A stretch of DNA of 64,000 bases from Vibrio cortegadensis (lineage in GTDB: Bacteria > Pseudomonadota > Gammaproteobacteria > Enterobacterales > Vibrionaceae). Positions 44,001 through 51,940 of this stretch are shown here, piece by piece. The notes under the pieces were generated by a model. It saw nothing but the letters and a program-made list of their open reading frames with translations, was not told where the DNA came from and searched no databases. The first letter of the stretch is position 1, and each line of letters opens with the position of its first letter. The position numbers were made by a program, and so were the translations under genes. The stretch spans positions 1,116,001 through 1,180,000 of the forward strand of contig NZ_AP025472.1 of NCBI RefSeq assembly GCF_024347395.1, read 5' to 3'.

Positions 44001-47000
44001 AACCCTGAATTCAACCCGAATGGGGTGTTCACACCGACAGGCTCCACCAATGCGGCGGCGCTCGGCAGCTTAGTCATTGACGCCGATGGCGACTGGACCT
44101 ACACCGTGAACAACAACGCGGTGCAGTATCTGGATGAGGGCGAAAGTGTCACCGAAATTTACACCGTCAGTGCCACCGATGGGACCGAGCATGTGGTCAC
44201 CATCACCATTAACGGCGCGGAAGATCCGTCCGACATCACTGTGGGCGAAGGCGACAGCGATGAAGGCAGCGTCACCGAAGACGTGGACGTCACGCTGGCC
44301 GACACCTTGGTCAGCGAAGGCAGCTTGACCATCACTGACGTGGACGCCAATGATAACCCTGAATTCAACCCGAATGGGGTGTTCACACCGACAGGCTCCA
44401 CCAATGCGGCGGCGCTCGGCAGCTTAGTCATTGACGCCGATGGCGACTGGACCTACACCGTGAACAACAACGCGGTGCAGTATCTGGATGAGGGCGAAAG
44501 TGTCACCGAAATTTACACCGTCAGTGCCACCGATGGGACCGAGCATGTGGTCACCATCACCATTAACGGCGCGGAAGATCCGTCCGACATCACCGTGGGC
44601 GAAGGCGACAGCGATGAAGGCAGCGTCACCGAAGACGTGGACGTCACGCTGGCCGACACCTTGGTCAGCGAAGGCAGCTTGACCATCACTGACGTGGACG
44701 CCAATGATAACCCTGAGTTCAACCCGAACGGGGTGTTCACACCGATAGGCTCGACCAATGCGGCGGCGCTTGGCAGCTTAGTCATTGACGCCGATGGTGA
44801 CTGGACGTACACGGTCGACAACAACGCAGTGCAATATCTGGACGAGGGCGAAACCGTCACCGAAATCTACACCGTCAGTGCCACCGATGGGACCGAGCAC
44901 GTGGTCACCATCACCATTAATGGCGCAGAAGATCCGTCCGACATCACCGTGGGTGAAGGGGACAGCGATGAAGGCAGCGTCACTGAAGACGTGGACGTGA
45001 CGCTGGCCGACACCTTGGTCAGCGAAGGCAGCTTGACCATCAGCGATGTGGACGCCAATGACAATCCGGAGTTCAACCCGAACGGGGTGTTCACACCGAC
45101 AGGCTCGACCAATGCGGCGGCGCTCGGCAGTTTAGTGATTGACGCCGATGGCGACTGGACCTACACGGTCGACAACAACGCGGTGCAGTATCTGGACGAA
45201 GGCGAAAGTGTCACCGAGATCTACACCGTCAGTGCCACCGATGGGACCGAGCATGTGGTCACCATCACCATTAACGGCGCAGAAGATCCGTCCGACATCA
45301 CTGTGGGTGAAGGCGACAGCGATGAAGGCAGCGTGACCGAAGACGTGGACGTCACGTTGGCCGACACCTTGGTCAGCGAAGGCAGTTTGACCATCAGCGA
45401 TGTGGACGCCAATGACAATCCGGAGTTCAACCCGAATGGGGTCTTTACACCGACAGGCTCGACCAATGCGGCGGCACTCGGCAGCTTAGTGATTGACGCC
45501 GATGGCGACTGGACGTACACGGTCGACAACAACGCGGTGCAGTATCTGGATGAGGGCGAAACCGTTACCGAAATTTACACCGTCAGTGCCACCGATGGGA
45601 CCGAGCATGTGGTCACCATCACCATTAACGGCGCGGAAGATCCGTCCGACATCACCGTGGGCGAAGGCGACAGCGATGAAGGCAGCGTCACCGAAGACGT
45701 GGACGTGACACTGGCCGACACCTTGGTCAGCGAAGGCAGCTTGACCATCAGCGACGTGGACGCCAATGATAACCCTGAGTTCAACCCGAACGGGGTGTTC
45801 ACACCGACAGGCTCGACCAATGCGGCGGCGCTCGGCAGCTTAGTGATTGACGCCGATGGCGACTGGACCTACACGGTCGACAACAACGCGGTACAATATC
45901 TGGACGAGGGCGAAACCGTCACCGAAATTTACACCGTGAGTGCCACCGATGGGACCGATCACGTGGTCACCATCACCATTAACGGCGCGGAAGATCCGTC
46001 CGATATCACTGTGGGCGAAGGCGACAGCGATGAAGGCAGCGTCACTGAAGACGTGAACGTCACGCTGGCGGAGACCTTGGTCAGCGAAGGCAGTTTGACC
46101 ATCAGCGATGTGGACGCCAATGACAACCCTGAGTTCAACCCGAACGGGGTGTTCACGCCGACAGGCTCGACCAATGCGGCGGCGCTCGGCAGCTTAGTCA
46201 TTGACGCCGATGGCGACTGGACCTACACGGTCGACAACAACGCGGTGCAATATCTGGACGAGGGCGAAACCGTCACCGAAATTTACACCGTGAGTGCCAC
46301 CGATGGGACCGATCACGTGGTCACCATCACCATTAACGGCGCGGAAGATCCGTCCGATATCACTGTGGGCGAAGGCGACAGCGATGAAGGCAGCGTCACT
46401 GAAGACGTGAACGTCACGCTGGCGGAGACCTTGGTCAGCGAAGGCAGTTTGACCATCAGCGATGTGGACGCCAATGACAACCCTGAGTTCAACCCGAACG
46501 GGGTGTTCACGCCGGCGGGCTCCACTAACGCGGTGGCGCTCGGCAGCTTAGTCATTGACACCGATGGCGACTGGACCTACACCGTCGACAACAACGCGGT
46601 GCAATATCTGGACGAAGGTGAAAGCGTCACCGAGATCTACACCGTCAGTGCCACCGATGGGACCGAGCATGTGGTCACCATCACCATTAACGGCGCGGAA
46701 GATCCGTCCGACATCACCGTGGGTGAAGGCGACAGCGATGAAGGCAGCGTCACCGAAGACGTGGACGTGACACTGGCGGAGACTTTGGTCAGCGAAGGCA
46801 GCTTGACCATCAGCGATGTGGACGCCAATGACAATCCGGAGTTCAACCCGAACGGGGTGTTCACACCGACAGGCTCCACCAATGCCGCGGCGCTCGGCAG
46901 TTTAGTGATTGACGCCGATGGCGACTGGACCTACACCGTCGACAACAACGCGGTGCAATATCTGGATGAAGGTGAAAGCGTCACCGAAATCTACACCGTG

Positions 47001-48347
47001 AGTTCGACTGATGGCGTTACCCATCAAATCAGCGTTGTTATTCATGGTGATCCGGATAACCCTCAAGCCGATAGTTTTGAAATCGATCTTGGAGATGTCG
47101 TGGTTACTCCGATAGTGTTCAATTCAGATAACGCGGCATATGATTTCATTTCTGATGTTGAGGACGATTACAACTCCGTGCCACTGCATATCTTAGTTAA
47201 CTCACTTCCTGAAGCTGGCACTTTGCTCTATACCGATCCAAATGGCGTAACACGTGAAATAACCTCTGCGGATGTTTCAAGCGAAACTCAATTCGAACAG
47301 GATAGCATCAGTTATGTTCCAGGAGAGGGCGAGCTGTTTACCATAGGTATTCGAGAAGATCCAACCGAAGATACCCCAATGTCTGACGATGGATTCTACA
47401 ATTGGGGCGAAAAAGTTAGCGATACAGAGCGACTTGTCACTCTCGACAATGGTAAAGAAGTTCGAATTTCCATCACTGATAACAACGATAAGCCATTGAA
47501 ACAATATACAGGTGACAAACCTCATGTTGGGTATGGTATTGGGGATAATGAAGGTAGCGGTATGAATATGCAGGAGGCTCTGCATATTGATTTAAGTGAT
47601 AACCCACTCGATGTTGTTACTCTCGGGCTCGATGGAATGGGAGGAGAGTTTAATTCTAATAGCAGTGTGAAAATTGTGGCTACTTACACGCTTGAAAATG
47701 GTGACATTCATACTGAAGAGTACCAAAAAGAGGTAGGTGATACGGGGAATAGCCAGATCCTATATGAATTTAGTTATTCATCACCAGATAACCCGATTGT
47801 GGACATTTCATTAAGTTCAACGGGTGGGAGCTGGGAGTTACGATACTTAGAAGGTGCGCAAGAGATAACAGAGAATGTGACATTCGATTACCAAGCTATA
47901 GACTCAAATGGGGATAAAAGTACCCAAGAAACGGTGACGATCAATGTTTTGGAAACCGATGGTTATAACGTTGTAACAGCGGCAGATAACGAGCCTCTAA
48001 ATGCCGAGTTGGGTAATGATCTATTAATCGGTGATGATGGTGAAAATATCTTTACTTGGTTGGATAGCACCTTAGATAGCGGTACTGATGTCGTCAAAGA
48101 CTTTACCGTTGGACAAGATTTGATCGACTTAAACGACTTGCTTGATGACCCAAATGACTCGGATGATGTGATGACGTTACTCAATAGTATTGATGTCACC
48201 GTTGGAAGTGATGATGTTACGCTTAGCGTACCATCAGAGGGAGGAGGGTTTGAACAAAGCATTGTTATCGAAAACATTACGACTGATTTAGCAAGCTTAG
48301 AGAGCCTAGATATTTTAAGCCAGATAATCAAAAACGATGCGGCATAG
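41043..48347 (+). CDS. Giant LapA-like type I secreted adhesin with VCBS/Bap-type repeats
   Basis: A 2434-residue acidic surface protein. Residues 1-~140 form a retention module with FATAAGGE at 91-98, containing the TAAG (93-96) dialanine site cut by the LapG protease in LapA systems. Two diverged VCBS-type repeats follow (~170-350). Then come 14 nearly identical 118-residue repeats (350-2001) with EDPSDITVGEGDSDEGS, DANDNPEFNPNGVF and ADGDWTYTVDNNAVQYLDEG. Residues ~2002-2320 are unique. The C-terminal ~110 residues, starting near NDLLIGDDGENIF, match the type I secretion target of the VCA0849 subclass. There is no Sec signal. GGAAGGG precedes the ATG. The tolC/ompA operon is divergent; a strong terminator follows. 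The likely role is biofilm attachment, held by c-di-GMP control of LapG if LapD/G exist elsewhere. Confidence 0.93.
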   Translation: MKSTTLNYIAAASGLIVLDGLGQLKQLEPGEKPLPGELVVSIDNGEPDDVNIEAQLIGDNALPQNINIDDEIAQVLAQIEQGEDPTQNEDFATAAGGEIGSSPTGSGDIERTGAETLAFTNFETSGLEAQGLTELQSLALGELLVEAFAIISGDENVEVDETDAPIETGGAVDVDIEEVSFLPIENQPGDNNYGLFSIDEEGNWTFVANEAFDELNVGDSYVDTITVSTTDDTETTITVTINGTDDVPELVADTGSVTEDVDVVEGNLSASGILEPGTGGDGGEDKFVAADIVGLYGSLSVDEDGNWEYFANNSQVAIQELDQGESIDDVFTVLNADGVTETTVTITINGAEDPSDITVGEGDSDEGSVTEDVDVTLAETLVSEGSLTITDVDANDNPEFNPNGVFTPAGSTNAAALGSLVIDADGDWTYTVDNNAVQYLDEGESVTEIYTVSATDGTEHVVTITINGAEDPSDITVGEGDSDEGSVTEDVDVTLAEALVSEGSLTISDVDGNDNPEFNPNGVFTPTGSTNAAALGSLVIDADGDWTYTVDNNAVQYLDEGESVTEIYTVSATDGTEHVVTITINGAEDPSDITVGEGDSDEGSVTEDVDVTLADTLVSEGSLTITDVDANDNPEFNPNGVFTPIGSTNAAALGSLVIDADGDWTYTVDNNAVQYLDEGETVTEIYTVSATDGTEHVVTITINGAEDPSDITVGEGDSDEGSVTEDVDVTLAETLVSEGSLTISDVDANDNPEFNPNGVFTPAGSTNAAALGSLVIDADGDWTYTVDNNAVQYLDEGESVTEIYTVSATDGTEHVVTITINGAEDPSDITVGEGDSDEGSVTEDVNVTLAETLVSEGSLTISDVDANDNPEFNPNGVFTPTGSTNAAALGSLVIDADGDWTYTVDNNAVQYLDEGESVTEIYTVSATDGTEHVVTITINGAEDPSEITVGEGDSDEGSVTEDVDVTLADTLVSEGSLTISDVDANDNPEFNPNGVFTPTGSTNAAALGSLVIDADGDWTYTVNNNAVQYLDEGESVTEIYTVSATDGTEHVVTITINGAEDPSDITVGEGDSDEGSVTEDVDVTLADTLVSEGSLTITDVDANDNPEFNPNGVFTPTGSTNAAALGSLVIDADGDWTYTVNNNAVQYLDEGESVTEIYTVSATDGTEHVVTITINGAEDPSDITVGEGDSDEGSVTEDVDVTLADTLVSEGSLTITDVDANDNPEFNPNGVFTPIGSTNAAALGSLVIDADGDWTYTVDNNAVQYLDEGETVTEIYTVSATDGTEHVVTITINGAEDPSDITVGEGDSDEGSVTEDVDVTLADTLVSEGSLTISDVDANDNPEFNPNGVFTPTGSTNAAALGSLVIDADGDWTYTVDNNAVQYLDEGESVTEIYTVSATDGTEHVVTITINGAEDPSDITVGEGDSDEGSVTEDVDVTLADTLVSEGSLTISDVDANDNPEFNPNGVFTPTGSTNAAALGSLVIDADGDWTYTVDNNAVQYLDEGETVTEIYTVSATDGTEHVVTITINGAEDPSDITVGEGDSDEGSVTEDVDVTLADTLVSEGSLTISDVDANDNPEFNPNGVFTPTGSTNAAALGSLVIDADGDWTYTVDNNAVQYLDEGETVTEIYTVSATDGTDHVVTITINGAEDPSDITVGEGDSDEGSVTEDVNVTLAETLVSEGSLTISDVDANDNPEFNPNGVFTPTGSTNAAALGSLVIDADGDWTYTVDNNAVQYLDEGETVTEIYTVSATDGTDHVVTITINGAEDPSDITVGEGDSDEGSVTEDVNVTLAETLVSEGSLTISDVDANDNPEFNPNGVFTPAGSTNAVALGSLVIDTDGDWTYTVDNNAVQYLDEGESVTEIYTVSATDGTEHVVTITINGAEDPSDITVGEGDSDEGSVTEDVDVTLAETLVSEGSLTISDVDANDNPEFNPNGVFTPTGSTNAAALGSLVIDADGDWTYTVDNNAVQYLDEGESVTEIYTVSSTDGVTHQISVVIHGDPDNPQADSFEIDLGDVVVTPIVFNSDNAAYDFISDVEDDYNSVPLHILVNSLPEAGTLLYTDPNGVTREITSADVSSETQFEQDSISYVPGEGELFTIGIREDPTEDTPMSDDGFYNWGEKVSDTERLVTLDNGKEVRISITDNNDKPLKQYTGDKPHVGYGIGDNEGSGMNMQEALHIDLSDNPLDVVTLGLDGMGGEFNSNSSVKIVATYTLENGDIHTEEYQKEVGDTGNSQILYEFSYSSPDNPIVDISLSSTGGSWELRYLEGAQEITENVTFDYQAIDSNGDKSTQETVTINVLETDGYNVVTAADNEPLNAELGNDLLIGDDGENIFTWLDSTLDSGTDVVKDFTVGQDLIDLNDLLDDPNDSDDVMTLLNSIDVTVGSDDVTLSVPSEGGGFEQSIVIENITTDLASLESLDILSQIIKNDAA
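42090..47045 (+). repeat. Fourteen 354-bp tandem repeats coding 118-residue VCBS/Bap-type units
   Basis: The units are in exact register: the first starts at GGC 42090 and the last at GGC 46692, 13 x 354 bases apart, and the array ends where GDPDNP replaces GAEDPSD at 47046. Units differ mainly at a few sites (AET/ADT, VDV/VNV, ITDV/ISDV, TPT/TPA/TPI, ESV/ETV, EHV/DHV, VDNN/VNNN). The repeats are visibly more GC-rich and use GC-ending codons more than the flanking gene parts. Long antisense and shifted ORFs of 60-115 codons in the array are by-products of this bias. Confidence 0.97.
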
Positions 48348-48360
48348 TTAATTGCCTGAA

Positions 48361-48400
48361 CAAAAGCCTCTTATCATGAAAGGTAAGAGGCTTTTGAGCT
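48361..48400 (+). terminator. Terminator of the adhesin gene
   Basis: CAAAAGCCTCTTA and TAAGAGGCTTTTG form a 13-base perfect stem with a ten-base loop, right after the stop. Confidence 0.85.
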
Positions 48401-48456
48401 TTGCTAACTATTCATTTGGCTATTAGGCCATTAGGTTTACCTCTCAAACGCAAGGT

Positions 48457-48487
48457 AAAAAAAAGCCCAAACCAAGATGGGTTGGGC
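48457..48487 (-). terminator. Orphan minus-strand terminator
   Basis: On the minus strand GCCCAACCCATCTTGGTTTG and the next bases form GCCCAA...TTGGGC, extended by CC/GG pairs, followed by eight Ts (TTTTTTTT). No minus-strand protein gene lies upstream, so it may end a small RNA. Confidence 0.65.
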
Positions 48488-48750
48488 GGATACAAATATA
48501 GGAGTTATTTAGAAAAAGCAGTGGTTTCGTAGCCAACAAGATAGAAGTAGTTAGACGGCCTGTTTAACTTCTCAATGCATCTCTTGGTTACAATTAATCA
48601 GACTGCCAACTTACCCATCAGTTCAATTTATTTGTCATTATTTTGAATCTTTTTATTTCTTATCTATTCAAGGCGTTATCTTCCTCTGGTCCGACCAATA
48701 GTAAAAAGTGTGATGTTAATTGCTTGTTAAATAAATGTGCTAAGAGTATA
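48457..48750 (-). ncRNA. Candidate small RNA ending at the orphan terminator
   Basis: The ~290 bases upstream of the minus-strand terminator have no ORF and lie opposite the psrA-like promoter region. A transcript on this strand would have a Hfq-type end (GC hairpin plus U-run). The 5' end is not determined, and the coordinates are an outer bound. This is a hypothesis from the terminator only. Apart from the terminators and the PsrA-type operator, I see nothing else in the 48348-48782 gap. Confidence 0.3.
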
Positions 48751-48753
48751 TTT

Positions 48754-48767
48754 CAAACAGTTGTTTA
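48754..48767. promoter_or_regulatory. PsrA-type operator
   Basis: CAAACAGTTGTTTA matches the published PsrA site form (G/C)AAAC-N2-4-GTTT(G/C) with a four-base spacer, except the last base (A). It ends 15 bases before the regulator ATG, well placed for autorepression. Confidence 0.65.
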
Positions 48768-48782
48768 ATACGAGTGATTAAA

Positions 48783-49424
48783 ATGGCCTCGAAAAGTAGT
48801 ACTAAAGATAAAATTTTAGATGTCGCAGAAGGGCTATTTGCTGAGCATGGTTTTAACGACACATCTCTTAGAAGCATCACGAGCAAAGCAAACGTGAATC
48901 TAGCATCAGTCAATTATCACTTTGGGGATAAGAAAACCTTAGTAAGAGCGGTACTGAACCGATATTTAGAAGCATTCATGCCATCTGTAGAGAAGGCGCT
49001 GATCGAGTTGAATGCTAACGATTTGAACGATAAAGATTCATATAGCATGGAAGAGGTGTTCGAGTCATTACGGGCCCCATTGTTGGCTTTAGATGGTGTT
49101 AGACCTAACGGGACGAGCCTATTTATGTCATTAATTGGACGTGGTTACACCGATGTCCAAGGGCATTTAAGATGGTTTATTACCACTCGCTATAGTGAAG
49201 TGCTTTCACTTTTTACACGCTCTGTGATGACTGCTAATCCTAGCTTAACACCTGCGACCTTATTTTGGCGCTTGCATTTTACACTAGGAACTTGCGTGTT
49301 CACCATGGCGTCGAGTAAAGCACTATCAGAAATTGCCTATAACGATTTTGGACAAGCGGTTGATGCCACTGCGGTTATTGACCAGATAATACCCTACTTA
49401 TCAGCAGGCGTTGCTGCCGACTGA
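48783..49424 (+). CDS. psrA: TetR-family regulator, PsrA-like
   Basis: A 213-residue TetR regulator. The N-terminal helix-turn-helix (residues 7-55) reads KDKILDVAEGLFAEHGFNDTS ... ITSKANVNLASVNYHFGDKK, very close to PsrA of Pseudomonas, a fatty-acid-responsive repressor. The ligand domain (60-213) begins with a RYLEAFMPSVEKAL segment. The ATG at 48783 is preferred; a GTG three codons earlier is possible. A PsrA-type operator sits just upstream, and fadE follows 111 bases downstream on the same strand. It probably represses itself and fadE until acyl-CoA or long-chain fatty acid is present. The symbol is by similarity. Confidence 0.8.
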   Translation: MASKSSTKDKILDVAEGLFAEHGFNDTSLRSITSKANVNLASVNYHFGDKKTLVRAVLNRYLEAFMPSVEKALIELNANDLNDKDSYSMEEVFESLRAPLLALDGVRPNGTSLFMSLIGRGYTDVQGHLRWFITTRYSEVLSLFTRSVMTANPSLTPATLFWRLHFTLGTCVFTMASSKALSEIAYNDFGQAVDATAVIDQIIPYLSAGVAAD

Positions 49425-49535
49425 TTGCAATACCAAAGCCTTGTGCATAACAAAGCTATAGATATAACAAAGCTATATCTAACAAAGATACTAATAAAAA
49501 TACCCACCAATATATGGAACAAAAGGATCTGAACT

Positions 49536-51818
49536 ATGAGCTCTCTAAGACAAAAATGGGTTAGTGACCCTGCTTTTAAATTTTTTAAAAAAGTATTGCC
49601 ACCCCTTTCTAATACAGAGAAAGAGGCGATGGAAGCAGGAAGTGTTTGGTGGGATGGAGAATTGTTTTCAGGTAAACCGGATTTCAAAAAGCTGCACCAT
49701 TATCCAAAACCAACACTATCATCTGAAGAGCAGTCATTTATTGATAACGAGCTAGAAACATTACTCGCCATGTTAGACGATCAAAAGATAGTGAAAGAAG
49801 ATCGTGATTTGCCAGCAGAAGTCTGGGAATTCTTACGTAAAGAACGTTTCTTTTCGCTGATTATTGCGAAAGAGTACGGCGGTAGAAACTTCTCTTCACT
49901 GGCTAACTCTACGATTGTAACCAAGATTGCGACCCGCAGTATCAGTACAGCGGTTACCGTTATGGTGCCAAACTCCTTGGGACCAGGCGAACTATTATCA
50001 CATTACGGGACTCAAGAGCAGAAAGATTACTGGCTACCTCGTCTAGCGGATGGCACGGAAATCCCTTGTTTTGCATTGACTGGTCCTGAAGCCGGCTCGG
50101 ATGCCGGTGGGATCCCAGATCAGGGTACAGTGTGTTACGGCACCCATGAAGGCAAAGAAGTACTGGGTATTAAATTAAGTTGGAACAAGAGATATATCAC
50201 CCTTGCACCTGTCGCAACCGTTGTTGGTTTAGCCTTTAAACTGAACGATCCAGAACACCTATTGGGTGATAAAGATGAACTAGGCATTACTTGTGCGCTT
50301 ATTCCAGCCGATCACGAAGGTGTCGTGGTTGGTGAACGTCATGATCCACTTGGGCTCGCATTCATGAATGGGCCAACTCGTGGAGAAGATGTCTTCATTC
50401 CAATGGACTGGCTAATTGGTGGATCTGATTATGCGGGTAAAGGTTGGAGAATGTTAGTGGAATGCCTATCTGCTGGTCGTGGTATTTCACTTCCTGCGCT
50501 AGGTTCTGCTATGGGGCATCTAACGGCTCGAACAACCGGGGCGTATGCTTATGTTCGTAAGCAGTTTGGTATGTCTATTGGTAAATTTGAAGGCGTAGCG
50601 GAAAGCCTCGGCCGAATTGGTGGGCTTACATACCTACTCGAAGCAAGTCGTACGTTAACAACCACATCTCTAGATCTAAAAGAGAAGCCGGGAATTGTGA
50701 CTGCAATCGCTAAATATCACATGACAGAAATTGCGCGTACTATCCTAAATGACTCGATGGACATTCACTCGGGACGTGCGATTCAAGATGGCCCTATGAA
50801 CTACTTGGTTGCGCCATATCTTGGCATTCCAGTGGCAATCACTGTTGAAGGCGCGAATATTCTTACTCGTAACTTGATGATATTCGGTCAAGGTGCCACT
50901 CGCTGCCACCCATATGTACTGAAAGAGATGGAAGCGGCTGCGAATCCAGATGAGAAAGAAGGTGCAAAACAGTTTGATTCATTGCTATTCAAACATATTG
51001 GCCATGCAACGAAGAACACATTGGGTGCATTTGGTGCAGCCCTAACAGGTTCACGTTTCATTAAAGCTGACATGAGCGGGCCTACCAAGGTGTACTACCA
51101 AGATATGACTCGTATGAGCCGAGCATTAGCAGTAAGTGCTGACTTTGCAATGCTGACATTAGGTGGTGATCTAAAACGTAAAGAGATGATCTCAGCGCGT
51201 TTAGGTGATGGTCTTAGCTACCTATATATGGCATCTGCTGTGCTTAAGAAATATGAAGATGAAGGACGCCAACAAGCGGATCTGGATTATGTTCATTATG
51301 GCATTCAGCACTGTTTACATAATGCTGCTAAATCATTGCAAGAAGCTTATACCAACTTCCCAAGTAAAGCGGTTGGTCGAATTTTGAAAACACTGATTTT
51401 CCCAGTAGGTAACCATTTTGAAAAACCAAGCGACACGCTTACGGTAAGATTAGCGGAAAGTGTGATGACACCTGGAGCGCATCGTGATCGCTTAACTCAC
51501 CTGTGTTATATCGGTGACGATGAGAATGATAGCGTAGGTCTGATGGAAGAAGCCTTCATCGCAATGTACGACATCAAAGGATTAGAGCGTAAATTATACC
51601 GCGCAGCGAAAGAGGGTAAAATTGCGAGGAAAGGTCTATTGAATGATAGGCTGGAACAAGCCCTTCAAGCGAATGTATTAACCCAAGAGGAAGTTGAGCA
51701 AATTATTGCGGCTGATAAACTGAGATACAAGGCGATTCAAGTTGACCACTTTAGCCATGATTTCAGCGAAACGCTAACCAATAACACCTCTAAGCCAAAA
51801 CTGAATAGTGTTGCTTAG
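49536..51818 (+). CDS. fadE: Acyl-CoA dehydrogenase FadE
   Basis: A 760-residue bacterial-type FadE. An extended N-terminus (about 1-85) is followed by the acyl-CoA dehydrogenase core: FSLIIAKEYGGRNFSSLAN, CFALTGPEAGSDAG (FAD/substrate region) and the large C-terminal DUF1974 domain typical of E. coli FadE (814). It does the first, FAD-dependent step of fatty-acid beta-oxidation. It appears shorter than the E. coli protein mainly because it lacks the N-terminal membrane part. AAAGGA precedes the ATG at eight bases. It lies 111 bases after the psrA-like gene, likely under PsrA control. The intergenic DNA has a near-direct repeat of ATAACAAAGCTATA. A terminator follows. Confidence 0.93.
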   Translation: MSSLRQKWVSDPAFKFFKKVLPPLSNTEKEAMEAGSVWWDGELFSGKPDFKKLHHYPKPTLSSEEQSFIDNELETLLAMLDDQKIVKEDRDLPAEVWEFLRKERFFSLIIAKEYGGRNFSSLANSTIVTKIATRSISTAVTVMVPNSLGPGELLSHYGTQEQKDYWLPRLADGTEIPCFALTGPEAGSDAGGIPDQGTVCYGTHEGKEVLGIKLSWNKRYITLAPVATVVGLAFKLNDPEHLLGDKDELGITCALIPADHEGVVVGERHDPLGLAFMNGPTRGEDVFIPMDWLIGGSDYAGKGWRMLVECLSAGRGISLPALGSAMGHLTARTTGAYAYVRKQFGMSIGKFEGVAESLGRIGGLTYLLEASRTLTTTSLDLKEKPGIVTAIAKYHMTEIARTILNDSMDIHSGRAIQDGPMNYLVAPYLGIPVAITVEGANILTRNLMIFGQGATRCHPYVLKEMEAAANPDEKEGAKQFDSLLFKHIGHATKNTLGAFGAALTGSRFIKADMSGPTKVYYQDMTRMSRALAVSADFAMLTLGGDLKRKEMISARLGDGLSYLYMASAVLKKYEDEGRQQADLDYVHYGIQHCLHNAAKSLQEAYTNFPSKAVGRILKTLIFPVGNHFEKPSDTLTVRLAESVMTPGAHRDRLTHLCYIGDDENDSVGLMEEAFIAMYDIKGLERKLYRAAKEGKIARKGLLNDRLEQALQANVLTQEEVEQIIAADKLRYKAIQVDHFSHDFSETLTNNTSKPKLNSVA

Positions 51819-51870
51819 CAGTGGTGGGTTAGAGCAATTAGAAACATAGTTGATAACTATAGCTAAATGA

Positions 51871-51907
51871 AAATGCCAGTCAGAGTGAAATCTGTCTGGC
51901 ATTTTTA
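51871..51907. terminator. Bidirectional terminator between fadE and DUF2797 gene
   Basis: AAATGCCAG-T-CAGA pairs with TCTG-T-CTGGCATTT around a six-base loop (one T-T mismatch), then TTATT; it lies between convergent genes. Confidence 0.85.
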
Positions 51908-51940
51908 TTATGAATGAGAAGCGTTAATGAAGAAGATGCA

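Noticed and set aside
42090..47045. Many antisense and shifted ORFs of 60-115 codons inside the adhesin repeat array
   Set aside because: They recur with the 354-base period and arise from GC-biased repeats; no ribosome sites, and the plus-strand adhesin frame explains the region.
42090..47045. CRISPR array from the regular direct repeats
   Set aside because: The 354-base units are protein-coding and contiguous, with no short repeat/spacer structure and no cas genes.
41043..48347. RTX toxin
   Set aside because: No block of GGxGxDxxx repeats, acyltransferase gene or toxin domain; it is an adhesin of the LapA/Bap type.
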